From assembly GCA_025463305.1 (NCBI GenBank), contig JAOBWK010000008.1:32103-96102 (forward strand): a DNA stretch of 64,000 nucleotides. The letters are read 5' to 3'. The notes beneath the pieces are model-generated. The model searched no databases, was not told where the DNA came from, and saw nothing but the letters and a program-made list of their open reading frames with translations. The position numbers were made by a program, and so were the translations under genes. Positions 25,439 through 33,760 of the stretch are shown here, piece after piece; the first letter of the stretch is position 1; every line of letters starts with the position of its first letter. The stretch is from Ilumatobacteraceae bacterium (GTDB lineage: Bacteria > Actinomycetota > Acidimicrobiia > Acidimicrobiales > Ilumatobacteraceae).

Positions 25439-27163
25439 CTACCAGTACTCCTCGAAGTGGATGTTGCCTCGGGTCTTGCGGTGGTCGAGGGTGAAGCCGC
25501 GCTCGGCCAGCAGCTGGACGACGCCGACGACCTCGGGGTACCGGACCTCGCCGTCGGTCTCTTCTGGTAGACCGATCATCGCCGGGTTGCCGCACAGGAA
25601 CATGTGGGTGTGCTCGGGATCGAGCGTGATCCCGAACTTGGCGGTGAGCACGTCGTTGGCGATCAGGTCCTGGAGGTACTGCTTGGGGATGTCGGCCTCG
25701 CGGGTGGGCATCGGCAGGTAGTGGTAGTTCGGGTAGCGCGCCTCGAGGGCGCGGTGCTGCTCGACGTAGCCGAGGTCGGCCCACTTGCGCACGGACACCG
25801 CCGACACGATCGGGCCGTGGTGGGCCTTGCGCAGCAGCTCGACGATCATCGCGTTGTGCGGCGCCTCACCGGTGCCGGTGGAGAAGAAGAGCAGCGTGTC
25901 GGACGGGTCGGTGACCGGCGCGAGCGTGTAGCGGCCGGCCACCTTCGGCCCGAGGTAGATGCGGTCGCCGGGGCGCTTGCACGCGAGGCGTGGGGTGAGC
26001 CCGGGCACGTTGTCGGGCGTCGGCGGCACGAGCACGATGTAGAACTCGAGCTCGTCGGCGTCGAGGTCGCCGGTGAGGTAGCCGTGCTCGTCCCACATCC
26101 GGCTCGAGATCGAGTACGAGCGGCGCACCATCTTGTCCCAGCGGCCGTCGAGGTCGTCGTCCTCGGCGTCGTCGATGCGGGCCTCCCAGTAGCCGAGCCC
26201 GAGCGATGCGTACTGGCCGGGGAGGTGGGTGACGTCGCCGTGGTCGGGGCGCACGCGCAGCACCCACAGATCCGAGTGGGTTGGCTCGAAGTGGGTGATG
26301 GTGGCGTTGTAGTGCTCGGCGCGCAGGTCGTCGATGACGGAGGTGAAGCCACGACGGCGCTCGGCGAGCGTGGGCGCCGGGGTGATGGTGATCTCCGGGA
26401 AGGCCTTGGCGATCTCGGCGACGTCGGCGCCCTCGAGGAACCACACCACGCCGGACGTCGCGGCGGCCTCGGTGAGGCCGATCTCGGCCGGCGTGACGGC
26501 GGTGCGGGTCGGCGCGAACACGACGTGGTCGAACTGCAGATCGGGTGTGCGGCGATCGCCGAAGTACGCCATCGGGTAGCCGTCGACGTCGGCGATCTGC
26601 TCGGGTACGGCTCGGTACAGCAGCGTTGCGTGCCGCTCGCGCTCGAGGCGGTGCAGCGCGGCCTCGGCCATCGGCGACAGCAGCTTCGGATCCATGCCAC
26701 CGGCGGCGAGCACCACGCCGGCGCCGGCTGCGGCGAGTCGCGCCGTGAGCTCGACGGCGCGGTCGGTGTGGCCGATCACGAGCACGTCCTCGTCCGCGGC
26801 GAAGTCGGGCAAGCGGTTGATCAGGATCCGGTCGCTGGCGACGGTGGTGACCGTGGGCGTCCAGCCCTCGGCGCCCGCGCGCTGGGCGACGACGCAGCCG
26901 CGGGCGACGTAGGTGTGCTTCGCCGTCGAGACCGACACGAGCGCGGGCGACCCCGCCGGGCTCGGCGCGACGTCGACGGAGATCGCCGGCTCGCCGTAGC
27001 CGACGTCGAGCTGGTGCTCGCTGACGAGCTCGGGGAACGCGATCGCCGAGCCGGCCTCGAGGATCCGCACCCGCTGCAGGCCGGCCGCGTGGAGCGCCAC
27101 GGCGACGGAGAGCCCGGCGGAGTTGCCGCCGATGATGACCAGGTCGTACGCGGCGTCACTCAT
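25439..27163 (-). CDS. Fusion of a pyridine-nucleotide oxidoreductase-like domain and ferredoxin-NADP reductase
   Basis: A 574-residue protein with two flavoprotein-like halves. The N-terminal half starts YDLVIIGGNSAGLSVAVALHAAG, an FAD dinucleotide fold, and has a second dinucleotide motif at DVLVIGHTDRAVELTARLA; this resembles STHA/mycothione-reductase-like folds but lacks the CxxxxC redox pair. The C-terminal half is an FNR of the Fpr class: FAD-binding RRSYSISS, GPKVAGRYTL, NADP-binding FFSTGTGEAPHNAMI, MFLCGNPAMIG and the terminal RGNIHFEEYW. It probably passes electrons from NADPH to ferredoxin or flavodoxin, with the extra domain as a partner or regulator. The join is continuous in frame. 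Confidence 0.85.
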   Translation of the reverse strand: MSDAAYDLVIIGGNSAGLSVAVALHAAGLQRVRILEAGSAIAFPELVSEHQLDVGYGEPAISVDVAPSPAGSPALVSVSTAKHTYVARGCVVAQRAGAEGWTPTVTTVASDRILINRLPDFAADEDVLVIGHTDRAVELTARLAAAGAGVVLAAGGMDPKLLSPMAEAALHRLERERHATLLYRAVPEQIADVDGYPMAYFGDRRTPDLQFDHVVFAPTRTAVTPAEIGLTEAAATSGVVWFLEGADVAEIAKAFPEITITPAPTLAERRRGFTSVIDDLRAEHYNATITHFEPTHSDLWVLRVRPDHGDVTHLPGQYASLGLGYWEARIDDAEDDDLDGRWDKMVRRSYSISSRMWDEHGYLTGDLDADELEFYIVLVPPTPDNVPGLTPRLACKRPGDRIYLGPKVAGRYTLAPVTDPSDTLLFFSTGTGEAPHNAMIVELLRKAHHGPIVSAVSVRKWADLGYVEQHRALEARYPNYHYLPMPTREADIPKQYLQDLIANDVLTAKFGITLDPEHTHMFLCGNPAMIGLPEETDGEVRYPEVVGVVQLLAERGFTLDHRKTRGNIHFEEYW

Positions 27164-27225
27164 GGCGGCAGAGATTACAGGCCGACGTCGCGGCCCGGAT
27201 CAGCCCGGGTGCCAGTGCCCGATGT

Positions 27226-27696
27226 TCAGTGCTTGCCGACGCGCCATGCGGCCTTCGGCCACAACGGCTCGGTCTCGTCGAGGTCGAGCTTGTCGAGGAT
27301 CTTCGCCAGCGCCTTGCGGTCGGCCGGCGACAGCGCCTCCAGCACCGGTGGGGGTGAGATCATCTGCGCGTGCAGCTCGGCAGCGGCGGCCTTGCCCTTC
27401 GCGGTGAGCGCGATCTCCTTGACCCGACGATCGCCGGCGCTGGTGCGACGCTCGGCGAGGCCGCGGTGCTCGAGGTTGTCGACGATGGCCGTGACGTACG
27501 ACGCGTCGCAGATCATCAGATCGGCGATGTCGCGCATCCGCAGCGGTCCCTCGGCCAGCATCGTCAGCGCCTGCCCGTGTGGCGGCGTGAGATCGTGCCG
27601 GGCCATCGCCGCGAAGAACTGGTCGCGCTTGCCGATGAGCAATGGCTGCAGCCGCGACCACACGTGCTCGAGGACAGGATCTGGGCTCGCCGACAT
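27226..27696 (-). CDS. MarR-family transcriptional regulator
   Basis: A 156-residue winged-helix repressor. The recognition region reads LTPPHGQALTMLAEGPLRMRDIADLM, CDASYVTAIVDNLEHRGL, then the wing AERRTSAGDRRVKEIALTAKG, the classical MarR D-x-R-x-x-x-I/V sequence. It is divergent from a DrrAB-type ABC exporter with an AT-rich palindromic spacer, so it most likely represses that exporter and itself and is released by a toxic ligand. The size is normal for the family. Confidence 0.92.
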   Translation of the reverse strand: MSASPDPVLEHVWSRLQPLLIGKRDQFFAAMARHDLTPPHGQALTMLAEGPLRMRDIADLMICDASYVTAIVDNLEHRGLAERRTSAGDRRVKEIALTAKGKAAAAELHAQMISPPPVLEALSPADRKALAKILDKLDLDETEPLWPKAAWRVGKH

Positions 27697-27715
27697 GCTT
27701 CGATCCTACCGATGA

Positions 27716-27765
27716 TTGACCAAAATGACAGTTGATAGAATATATGGTTGATCAATGCCAACCAT
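27716..27765. promoter_or_regulatory. AT-rich promoter/operator region between marR-like and drrA-like genes
   Basis: The spacer holds TTGACC at 27716-27721 (a -35-like box toward the exporter), AT-rich TAGAATATAT at 27736-27745, and the inverted repeat ATGGTTG (27744-27750) / CAACCAT (27759-27765) with an 8-bp spacer. A smaller palindrome TTGATCAA lies at 27748-27755. Exact -10 placement is uncertain. The palindrome follows the -10 region, a good place for a MarR repressor. Confidence 0.55.
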
Positions 27766-27782
27766 TGGGTAGTGTGCAGCAC

Positions 27783-28724
27783 ATGAACTCCTCACCTCCC
27801 GCCATCGTGGCGGACTCGCTCGTGAAGCACTTCGGCGACGTGCACGCGCTCAACGGCGTCTCGTTCGAGGTGCCGAAGGGCACCGTGCTCGGGTTGCTCG
27901 GGCCCAACGGTGCGGGCAAGACCACGGCGGTCCGGATCCTCACCACCATCCTCCAGCCCACCTCGGGTCGGGCGGTGATCAACGGGTTCGACGTCGTCGC
28001 CGCGCCACGCGATGTCCGCCGCAGCATCGGCCTCGCCGGCCAGTACGCCGCGGTCGACGAGAACCTCACCGGGCGCGAGAACCTGATGCTGGTCGGCCGG
28101 CTCAACCACCTCTCGAAGTCGGCGGCAGGCGTGCGTGCCGGCGAGCTGCTCGACCAGTTCCACCTCAGCGATGCCGGCAACCGCCCGGCGCGCACGTACT
28201 CCGGCGGCATGCGTCGTCGCCTCGACCTCGGCGCAGCGCTCGTCACCCATCCGCCCGTGCTGCTGCTCGACGAGCCCACCACCGGGCTGGATCCGGCCAG
28301 CCGTCAGGATCTGTGGGACGTGATCGCCGGCCTCGTCGCCGACGGCACGACGGTGTTGCTCACCACCCAGTACCTGGAGGAAGCGGATCGCCTCGCCGAC
28401 CGGATCATCGTGATCGACCAGGGCCTCATCGCCGCCGAGGGCACCGCCGCCGAGCTCAAGGCCCGCCTGGGTGAGACCACCGTCGTGCTCGGCTTCGGCG
28501 GGCCCGACGCAGCGCAGTCGGCGGTCGGCATCCTCAGCGCGTTCGACGCGATCGTCCAGCCGGACGACGCCGACTCCATCTCGATGCCCTTGCGCGGCGG
28601 CCCGGCGTCGGTGCGCGATGCGCTCAACGCGCTGTCCGACGCGGGCCTCACCGCGAAGCGGATCGACCTCCACGAGCCCACGCTCGACGACGTGTTCCTC
28701 AGCCTGACGGGAGCCACCCTGTGA
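27783..28724 (+). CDS. DrrA-type ABC transporter ATP-binding protein
   Basis: A 313-residue soluble ATPase. Walker A GPNGAGKT is at 40-47, the signature is YSGGMRRRLDLG (139 onward), Walker B LLLDEPTTGLD has D163-E164, and the switch region reads LLTTQYLEEAD. The SGGMRRRLDL wording, the TTQYLEEAD switch and the C-terminal EPTLDDVFLSLTG tail are those of the daunorubicin-resistance DrrA family, which powers efflux of polyketides, antibiotics or lipids. The permease gene overlaps by GTGA and a divergent MarR gene is likely its regulator. The ATG at 27783 was chosen because upstream codons overlap the operator region. Confidence 0.93.
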   Translation: MNSSPPAIVADSLVKHFGDVHALNGVSFEVPKGTVLGLLGPNGAGKTTAVRILTTILQPTSGRAVINGFDVVAAPRDVRRSIGLAGQYAAVDENLTGRENLMLVGRLNHLSKSAAGVRAGELLDQFHLSDAGNRPARTYSGGMRRRLDLGAALVTHPPVLLLDEPTTGLDPASRQDLWDVIAGLVADGTTVLLTTQYLEEADRLADRIIVIDQGLIAAEGTAAELKARLGETTVVLGFGGPDAAQSAVGILSAFDAIVQPDDADSISMPLRGGPASVRDALNALSDAGLTAKRIDLHEPTLDDVFLSLTGATL

Positions 28725-29548
28725 CCGCGACCACCACCACCGCAACCACGTTCGTGCCGACCGCCCCGGCGGTGCCGATGCCCGGCGACGGCTTCCTCTG
28801 GGCCGTCCGCGACACGCTCGCGATGACGTGGCGCAACCTCACCACGATCCGCCGCGTGCCGCAGCTGCTCGTCTTCGCCATCATCCAGCCCACCATCTTC
28901 GTGCTGATGTTCCGGTACGTCTTCGGCGGCTCGATCTCGATCCCCGGCGTGTCCTACGTCGACTACCTGATGCCCGGCATCTTCGTGCAGACCTGCGCGT
29001 TCGGCGCGCTCAACACCGCCATCGGTCTGGCCGAGGACAAGGGCAAGGGCCTGCTCGAACGCCTCCGCTCGCTGCCGATGTCGCGCTCGGCGGTGCTCGG
29101 TGGACGGGTGCTCGCCGACACGACGCGCAACGTGTTCGTCGTGCTGCTGATGCTCGCCATCGGCTATGCCGTCGGGTTCCGGGCCCACACGAACGTGCCG
29201 ATGGTGGCGCTCGGGGTGCTGATGCTCGTGCTGTTCGGGTTCGCGCTCAGCTGGATCTTCGCCCTGATCGGTCTGTCCGTCACCAACGGCGAGGCCGCCC
29301 AGGCCGCGGCGTTCCCGATGCTCGCCCCGCTGGTGTTCGCATCGAACGCGTTCGTCGACCCGTCGAAGATGCCGGGCTGGTTGCAGGCATGGGCCCGGCA
29401 CCAGCCGGTGAGCGCCGCGGCCGACGCGGTTCGAGCGTGCATGCTCGGCGGGCCGACCGCACACAAGGTGCTGATCTCGCTGGCCTGGTCGCTCGGCATC
29501 GCCCTGGTGATCTCGCCGATCGCCGTCCGCCGCTACCGGCGGCTGTAG
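28721..29548 (+). CDS. DrrB-type ABC-2 permease
   Basis: A 275-residue six-helix membrane protein starting at GTG inside the stop of the ATPase gene. Hallmarks are LVFAIIQPTIFVLMFRYVFGG in the first helix, YLMPGIFVQTCAFG, the cytoplasmic EDKGKGLLERLRSLPMSRSAVL loop that contacts the ATPase, and PLVFASNAFVDPSKMPGWLQ. This is the ABC2_membrane/DrrB pattern. It forms the channel of the exporter encoded with the preceding gene. The first 30 residues are a Thr-rich cytoplasmic tail. Confidence 0.93.
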   Translation: MTATTTTATTFVPTAPAVPMPGDGFLWAVRDTLAMTWRNLTTIRRVPQLLVFAIIQPTIFVLMFRYVFGGSISIPGVSYVDYLMPGIFVQTCAFGALNTAIGLAEDKGKGLLERLRSLPMSRSAVLGGRVLADTTRNVFVVLLMLAIGYAVGFRAHTNVPMVALGVLMLVLFGFALSWIFALIGLSVTNGEAAQAAAFPMLAPLVFASNAFVDPSKMPGWLQAWARHQPVSAAADAVRACMLGGPTAHKVLISLAWSLGIALVISPIAVRRYRRL

Positions 29549-29549
29549 G

Positions 29550-30587
29550 TCACGCGCCCGCCGGCTCGGGGGTCGCGTCGCGGAGCGCCTCGGCGAAGCG
29601 AACGGCGACGTAGCCCGACGTCGGCGCGGCCACCAGCGCGACGGCGCCGGCGAGCGGGCCACGCTTGCGCCACGTGACGCCGGCGATCGCGGTCCACTCG
29701 ATCACGAACAGCGCCGTGCAGCCGAGCAGCTTCACGGTGGAGCGGATGCTCTCGCCCTTCGGGAGGCGGGCCAGCCGCTTGACGATCTGGTACGGCACGG
29801 CGTGCACGGCGGCGCCGAGCAGGGCGACCGGTGCGGCGACGAGCAACGCCGGGCGCGGCGTCGCGTGCTTGGCCGCCTCGAGCGAGCTCGCGAACCGGAG
29901 CCGTCTGGTCACCGCGGGCGGGCTCGGCAGTTCGACCTCGTCGGGTGACACGGCGAGCAGCCCCGCGGTGATGGCCGCGGTGCAGGCGCGCACCGCGGCA
30001 CGCTCGTCGTCGCGGTGCGCCTCGGCCCACTGGCTGACGGGGATGGGGTCGCCGATCGTGACGAGCGCGTGCGAGCGGAACGTCGCCTTCGCGTCGTAGG
30101 CCAATCCGATCGGGACGATGACGAGATCGGCGGCGCCCTCCTCGGCCGCGGTGAGCGCGATGCGCGCCGCCCCGGTGCGCAGCGGCTGCAGCGTGTCGAG
30201 GTCGTGGCTGATGCCCTCCGGGAAGATCGACACCACGGCGCCGAGCGCGAGCAGCCGCCGGCACTCGGCGAACGTCGCGTCGTTCTGCGCGCCGCGGTCG
30301 CCGTCGCCCGGCTTGGCGTCCTTGGCGCGGTGGACGGGGATCACACCGGCCAGCTTCAACAGTGGCTTCAGCACCGGGATCCGGAACAGCGTCGACTTGC
30401 CCAGGAAGCGCGGCCAGCGCGGCAGCGTCGACATCAGCAGCAGCCCGTCGACCAGCCCGTTGGCGTGGTTGGCGACCGTGATGACCGGGCCGTCGGCCGG
30501 CAGCCGCTCGACGCCGTCCACCTCGACCCGGCGGAAGAACGTCTGGATCATCGCGGTCGACAGGAACCGCAGTGCTGTGTCCGCCAT
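29550..30587 (-). CDS. PlsC-like glycerolipid acyltransferase
   Basis: A 345-residue acyltransferase. The catalytic block is VANHANGLVDG, where His and Asp are separated by five residues instead of the textbook four, a spacing also seen in some GPAT-type members; FPEGISHD is the acyl-acceptor binding motif and FLGKSTLF lies between them. It would acylate a lysophosphatidate, glycerol phosphate or related hydroxyl in the membrane. The C-terminal third (from about residue 220) has hydrophobic segments that may anchor it. It is the last of a closely spaced minus-strand series starting at 35431, one base after the SRPBCC gene. Confidence 0.85.
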   Translation of the reverse strand: MADTALRFLSTAMIQTFFRRVEVDGVERLPADGPVITVANHANGLVDGLLLMSTLPRWPRFLGKSTLFRIPVLKPLLKLAGVIPVHRAKDAKPGDGDRGAQNDATFAECRRLLALGAVVSIFPEGISHDLDTLQPLRTGAARIALTAAEEGAADLVIVPIGLAYDAKATFRSHALVTIGDPIPVSQWAEAHRDDERAAVRACTAAITAGLLAVSPDEVELPSPPAVTRRLRFASSLEAAKHATPRPALLVAAPVALLGAAVHAVPYQIVKRLARLPKGESIRSTVKLLGCTALFVIEWTAIAGVTWRKRGPLAGAVALVAAPTSGYVAVRFAEALRDATPEPAGA

Positions 30588-30588
30588 G

Positions 30589-31047
30589 TCAGCTGCTCGC
30601 TTCGACCTCGGCCTTGATCCGCTCGAGCGTGGTGCGCATGTCCTCGCGGTTGGTCTTGCCGCGGCTCCATCCCATCAGCGTCCAGTAGAGCCTCAGGCCC
30701 AACGTGGGGGTCAGGGTGAAGTGCTCGGTGACGTCGGTGCCGTCGCCCGCCGGCACGAGGGTGTAGCCCCAGATGCTCAGCGCCTTGCCCGGCTTGCCGA
30801 CCCCGAACGAGAACTCCTTGCCCGGATCGCACGCGGTGATCGAGCTCGTCGTCCAGTAGATGGGACCAATGCCGTTGCGCTTGACGTGCCCGCGGAAGCG
30901 CACGCCGACGGCCGGGCCGGTGGCGCCGTCGAGCCACTCCGCCTCGAACGTCTCGGGGCTGTAGCGGCCGATCTTGGTGACGTCGCTGACGAGGTCCCAG
31001 ACCTTCTCCGGAGGGGCTGCCATGTGGACGGTGACGGCTTCGTGCAT
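30589..31047 (-). CDS. SRPBCC-family (polyketide cyclase-like) protein
   Basis: A 152-residue START-fold protein, recognised by its beginning VTVHMAAPPEKVWDLVSDVTKIGRYSPE and the later ITACDPGKEFSFGV and LVPAGDGTDVTEHF strands. Such proteins bind small hydrophobic molecules in a cavity; function ranges from cyclases to simple carriers. It is nine bases from the MFS gene and one base from the acyltransferase gene, suggesting it is expressed with the efflux system. No catalytic residue can be pointed to. Confidence 0.88.
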   Translation of the reverse strand: MHEAVTVHMAAPPEKVWDLVSDVTKIGRYSPETFEAEWLDGATGPAVGVRFRGHVKRNGIGPIYWTTSSITACDPGKEFSFGVGKPGKALSIWGYTLVPAGDGTDVTEHFTLTPTLGLRLYWTLMGWSRGKTNREDMRTTLERIKAEVEASS

Positions 31048-31056
31048 GCCGGAACC

Positions 31057-32493
31057 CTAGAGGTCGCCGGCCGACGGTGCGTTCTCGTCCGAGCCAGAGC
31101 GATTGGATGCCTCGGCGATCGCGCGAGCGGCGCGAGCCGCGAGCCCTTCCTCGCGGGCGCCGTCGAGCTTGGCGGACGTGAGGCGCGGGATCGCGTACAC
31201 CGCGAGGATCAGGCCGAGCGCCGCGGAGACGAAGAACGGCGCGCGCAACGCGGTCTCGCGGCTCGCACTCGACTGCACGAGCACCACCGTCAGACCACCC
31301 AGCGCCGTGCCGATCGGGATCATCCCCCAGGCGAAGAACCGGTACACGCTGTTGACCCGGCCGAGGAGCTCGTCGGGGATGATGGTCTGGCGCAGCGACA
31401 CGGTGATCACGTTCCACAGCACGCCGACGAGCGAGCCGATCGCGAACATCACGAACACGAGCGGCCATGACGACGTCAGCCCGATCGGGATCGGCGTGAT
31501 CGCCTCGGCCGCGAGGGTGATCCACAGGCACGGACCGCTGCCGATCCGCCGGCGGATCATCGGGGCGAGGTAGCCACCGGTGACGCCGCCGATCGCGCCG
31601 CCCATCGTGAGCACCGCGAACTCGATCGGCGTGGTGTGCAGCACCTCCTGTGCGTAGAGCACGAGCGTTGCCGCGGTGAGCGCACCGATGAGGTTCAGCC
31701 CACCGAGGATCAGCGCCATCGGGCGCAGCAGCGGATGGCGGATCAGCCAGCGCACGCCCTCCTTCATCTCGGCCTTCCAGGCGCCCGGCACCGCCGGCTC
31801 GTCGTTCATGGGCTTGGCGCGGAACTGGCCGACCACCAGTGCGACGAGTGCCGCGGCGACGGCGAACGACGTCGCGTCCACCACGAACGGCAGGAAGAAC
31901 GCGGCCGCGATGAGCACGCTGCCGAGCGGCGGGCCGGCGAAGGTGTTGGCCACCTGCTCGGCCGACCACATCCGGCCGTTCGCCCGTTCGAGGTGCTCGG
32001 CATCGACGATGGACGGGATGATCGTCTGCGCGCAGTTGTCGCGCAGCACCTCGGCGAAGCCGAGCAGCAGGCTGGCCACGACCAGGATCGAGTACAGCCC
32101 GTAGCGGGTGCCGACGACGGTCTTGAGCGCGCTCGGCGCCGGCAGCTCACCGCCGAGGCCGAGCACGGAGATCGCGACCGCGAGCGTGATGACGGCGCGG
32201 CAGGAGTCCATCACGATCATCGCCTTGCGGCGGTCGACCCGGTCGGTGATGACGCCGGCCGGCAGCGTGAAGATCAGCCACGGCAACCGTTGGGCCACGC
32301 CCACCACGGCGATCAGCAGCGGGTTGCGGGTGACCGCGGACGCCAGCCACGGGTACCCGATCTGGGCGACGCCGTCGCCGAGGTTGGAGATGAAGCTCGC
32401 CGTGTAGACGCGGTGGTAGCTGCGGCCGAGCGAGATCCGCTGCTTGGGCTTCGGCGCGACCTCGGTCATCGTGTCGGCATCGGGAGCGCTCAC
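31057..32493 (-). CDS. MFS efflux transporter (MFS_3/EntS-like)
   Basis: A 478-residue twelve-helix transporter starting at GTG inside the stop of the upstream regulator gene. Features include YTASFISNLGDGVAQIGYPWLA in helix 1, the A-like loop ITDRVDRRKAMIVMD between helices 2 and 3, and LRQTIIPDELLGRVNSVYRF in the second half, which is typical of the MFS_3 subgroup with EntS and macrolide/tetracycline exporters. It should be a proton-driven exporter of siderophore or drug. The C-terminal tail is hydrophilic and Ala/Glu-rich. Confidence 0.9.
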   Translation of the reverse strand: MSAPDADTMTEVAPKPKQRISLGRSYHRVYTASFISNLGDGVAQIGYPWLASAVTRNPLLIAVVGVAQRLPWLIFTLPAGVITDRVDRRKAMIVMDSCRAVITLAVAISVLGLGGELPAPSALKTVVGTRYGLYSILVVASLLLGFAEVLRDNCAQTIIPSIVDAEHLERANGRMWSAEQVANTFAGPPLGSVLIAAAFFLPFVVDATSFAVAAALVALVVGQFRAKPMNDEPAVPGAWKAEMKEGVRWLIRHPLLRPMALILGGLNLIGALTAATLVLYAQEVLHTTPIEFAVLTMGGAIGGVTGGYLAPMIRRRIGSGPCLWITLAAEAITPIPIGLTSSWPLVFVMFAIGSLVGVLWNVITVSLRQTIIPDELLGRVNSVYRFFAWGMIPIGTALGGLTVVLVQSSASRETALRAPFFVSAALGLILAVYAIPRLTSAKLDGAREEGLAARAARAIAEASNRSGSDENAPSAGDL

Positions 32494-33092
32494 GGCGTGG
32501 CCTCATGACCGGACACGTCCGGCAGGATCGGCTGGTCGGTGGGGTAGAGCGCGACGACGAGCGCGTACATCACCTCGCCGCCACGTGGCGCGCTGACGAA
32601 CTCGTCGGTCAGCGCGTACAGGCGCTCGCCGAACTCCTGCACGCGCGCGAGCGGGATGCGCGCATGCCGCAGCGTGGAGAACGTGTCGGCCCGGTCCGGG
32701 TCGTCGAGCTGGTCGCGCACCCGCGACATCTCCTCGTGCGCGTCGCGCAGCATCCACATCGGGGTCGGCTCATCGCCCGCACCGGTGTCGAACATGAACG
32801 TGCGCGCCGTGCGTCCCCAGAACTTCTCGGTCATCGCCCGCACCTGGCGGGTGCGCACCACGTGGACGAGGTTCGCGTTGGCGAGCACCTTGAGGTGGTG
32901 GTCGACGGTGCCCTTCGGCTTGCCGAGCGCGACCGCGAGTTCGGTCGTCGAAGCGGCGCGCTCGGACAGCAGGGCGATGATGCTGTTCCGGGTCGGCTCG
33001 GTGATGGCCTTCATCTGCTCGCGCGTGGTGACGGCGAGCGACTCGGCCAGTGGGTAGTCGGGAATCTCCCGTGTCTGCGGAACGTCCGGCAT
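32490..33092 (-). CDS. ArsR-like winged-helix regulator
   Basis: A 200-residue regulator with a winged helix in the first half: LAVTTREQMKAITEPTRNSI, IALLSERAASTTELAVALGK and PKGTVDHHLKVLANANLVHV, the ArsR arrangement (helix-turn-helix that pairs T-V-D-H-H-L). No metal-binding cysteines are present, so it is not a metal sensor; the C-terminal half is probably a ligand or dimer domain. It overlaps the MFS exporter gene by GTGA. A palindrome built on GTCCGG/CCGGAC covers its start codon and a second lies near its own 3' end, just ahead of the MFS start, fitting autoregulation. Confidence 0.88.
   Translation of the reverse strand: MPDVPQTREIPDYPLAESLAVTTREQMKAITEPTRNSIIALLSERAASTTELAVALGKPKGTVDHHLKVLANANLVHVVRTRQVRAMTEKFWGRTARTFMFDTGAGDEPTPMWMLRDAHEEMSRVRDQLDDPDRADTFSTLRHARIPLARVQEFGERLYALTDEFVSAPRGGEVMYALVVALYPTDQPILPDVSGHEATP
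32509..32522. promoter_or_regulatory. CCGGAC-AC-GTCCGG palindrome before the MFS exporter
   Basis: A perfect 6-bp inverted repeat with a 2-bp centre. It lies inside the last codons of the regulator gene, 16 bases before the MFS start. Its half-site is the same as in the palindrome over the regulator start at 33084-33101, though the arms are oriented differently and the spacer differs. Confidence 0.45.
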
Positions 33093-33101
33093 TCACCGGA
33101 C
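33084..33101. promoter_or_regulatory. GTCCGG-N6-CCGGAC palindrome over the regulator start codon
   Basis: Perfect 6-bp arms at 33084-33089 and 33096-33101 flank CATTCA, which includes the ATG of the ArsR-like gene on the minus strand. A regulator bound here would block its own translation start region or promoter. It lies in the 17-base gap to the upstream TetR gene. Confidence 0.5.
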
Positions 33102-33109
33102 ATTAGCAC

Positions 33110-33751
33110 TCAGCGGAGCAGGCCGGTGAGGACGATGTCGAGGTGCTTGCGCACGAACGTGCGGTCGAGCCGTTCGCCCGTCATCAGCCGGCGGTACATC
33201 ACGGGTCCGACGAGCACGTCGACCACGACCTTGAGGTCGAGGTCGGTGGCCAGTTCACCGCGTTGCTGGGCCCGCTGGAGCACCGACCGCAACGGCGTCT
33301 GCCGGCTGCTCAGGTACTCGTCGAGCGACTTGCGGACCTCGGCGTCGTAGCACGCCGCCTCGATCAGGTGGGGCAGCAGATCCGAGTTCGGGTTCGACGC
33401 GAGCCGATCGAGCAGGCCACCGAAGTAGGCCTCGAGGTCGCCACGCAGCGTGCCGGTGTCGGGGCTCTCCAGCGTGGTGGCGTCGGTGCCGAGTGCCTCG
33501 AGCAGCAGCGCTTCCTTCGAGGACCAGCGACGGTAGATGGTGGCCTTGCCGACCCCGGCCCGCGCAGCCACGCCGTCGATCGACAGGTTGCCGGCGCCGC
33601 CTTCGCTGAGGATCTCGAGGGTGGCCTGGAGGATCGCGTGGTCGCAGCGGACGTCGCGCGGACGCCCGCGCCGCGCTGGCGCGGCCGGGCCGTTGCCGTT
33701 GATGTTCGTGCTCGACGTGTCGGTCTCGAGTGCGGCGGCGGTCCTGCTCAC
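33110..33751 (-). CDS. TetR/AcrR-family regulator
   Basis: A 213-residue repressor beginning at GTG. After a disordered Asn/Ser/Ala-rich tail and RRGRPRD, the DNA-binding domain reads AILQATLEILSEGGAGNLSIDGVAARAGVGKATIYRRWSSKEALLLEAL, unmistakably TetR. The C-terminal part includes DVLVGPVMYRRLMTGE, typical of the TetR_C_11 type. It lies nine bases after the DHA2 exporter gene on the same strand, so exporter and repressor form one unit. The probable operator is upstream of the exporter at 35456-35484. Confidence 0.92.
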   Translation of the reverse strand: MSRTAAALETDTSSTNINGNGPAAPARRGRPRDVRCDHAILQATLEILSEGGAGNLSIDGVAARAGVGKATIYRRWSSKEALLLEALGTDATTLESPDTGTLRGDLEAYFGGLLDRLASNPNSDLLPHLIEAACYDAEVRKSLDEYLSSRQTPLRSVLQRAQQRGELATDLDLKVVVDVLVGPVMYRRLMTGERLDRTFVRKHLDIVLTGLLR

Positions 33752-33760
33752 GGTGTCACC

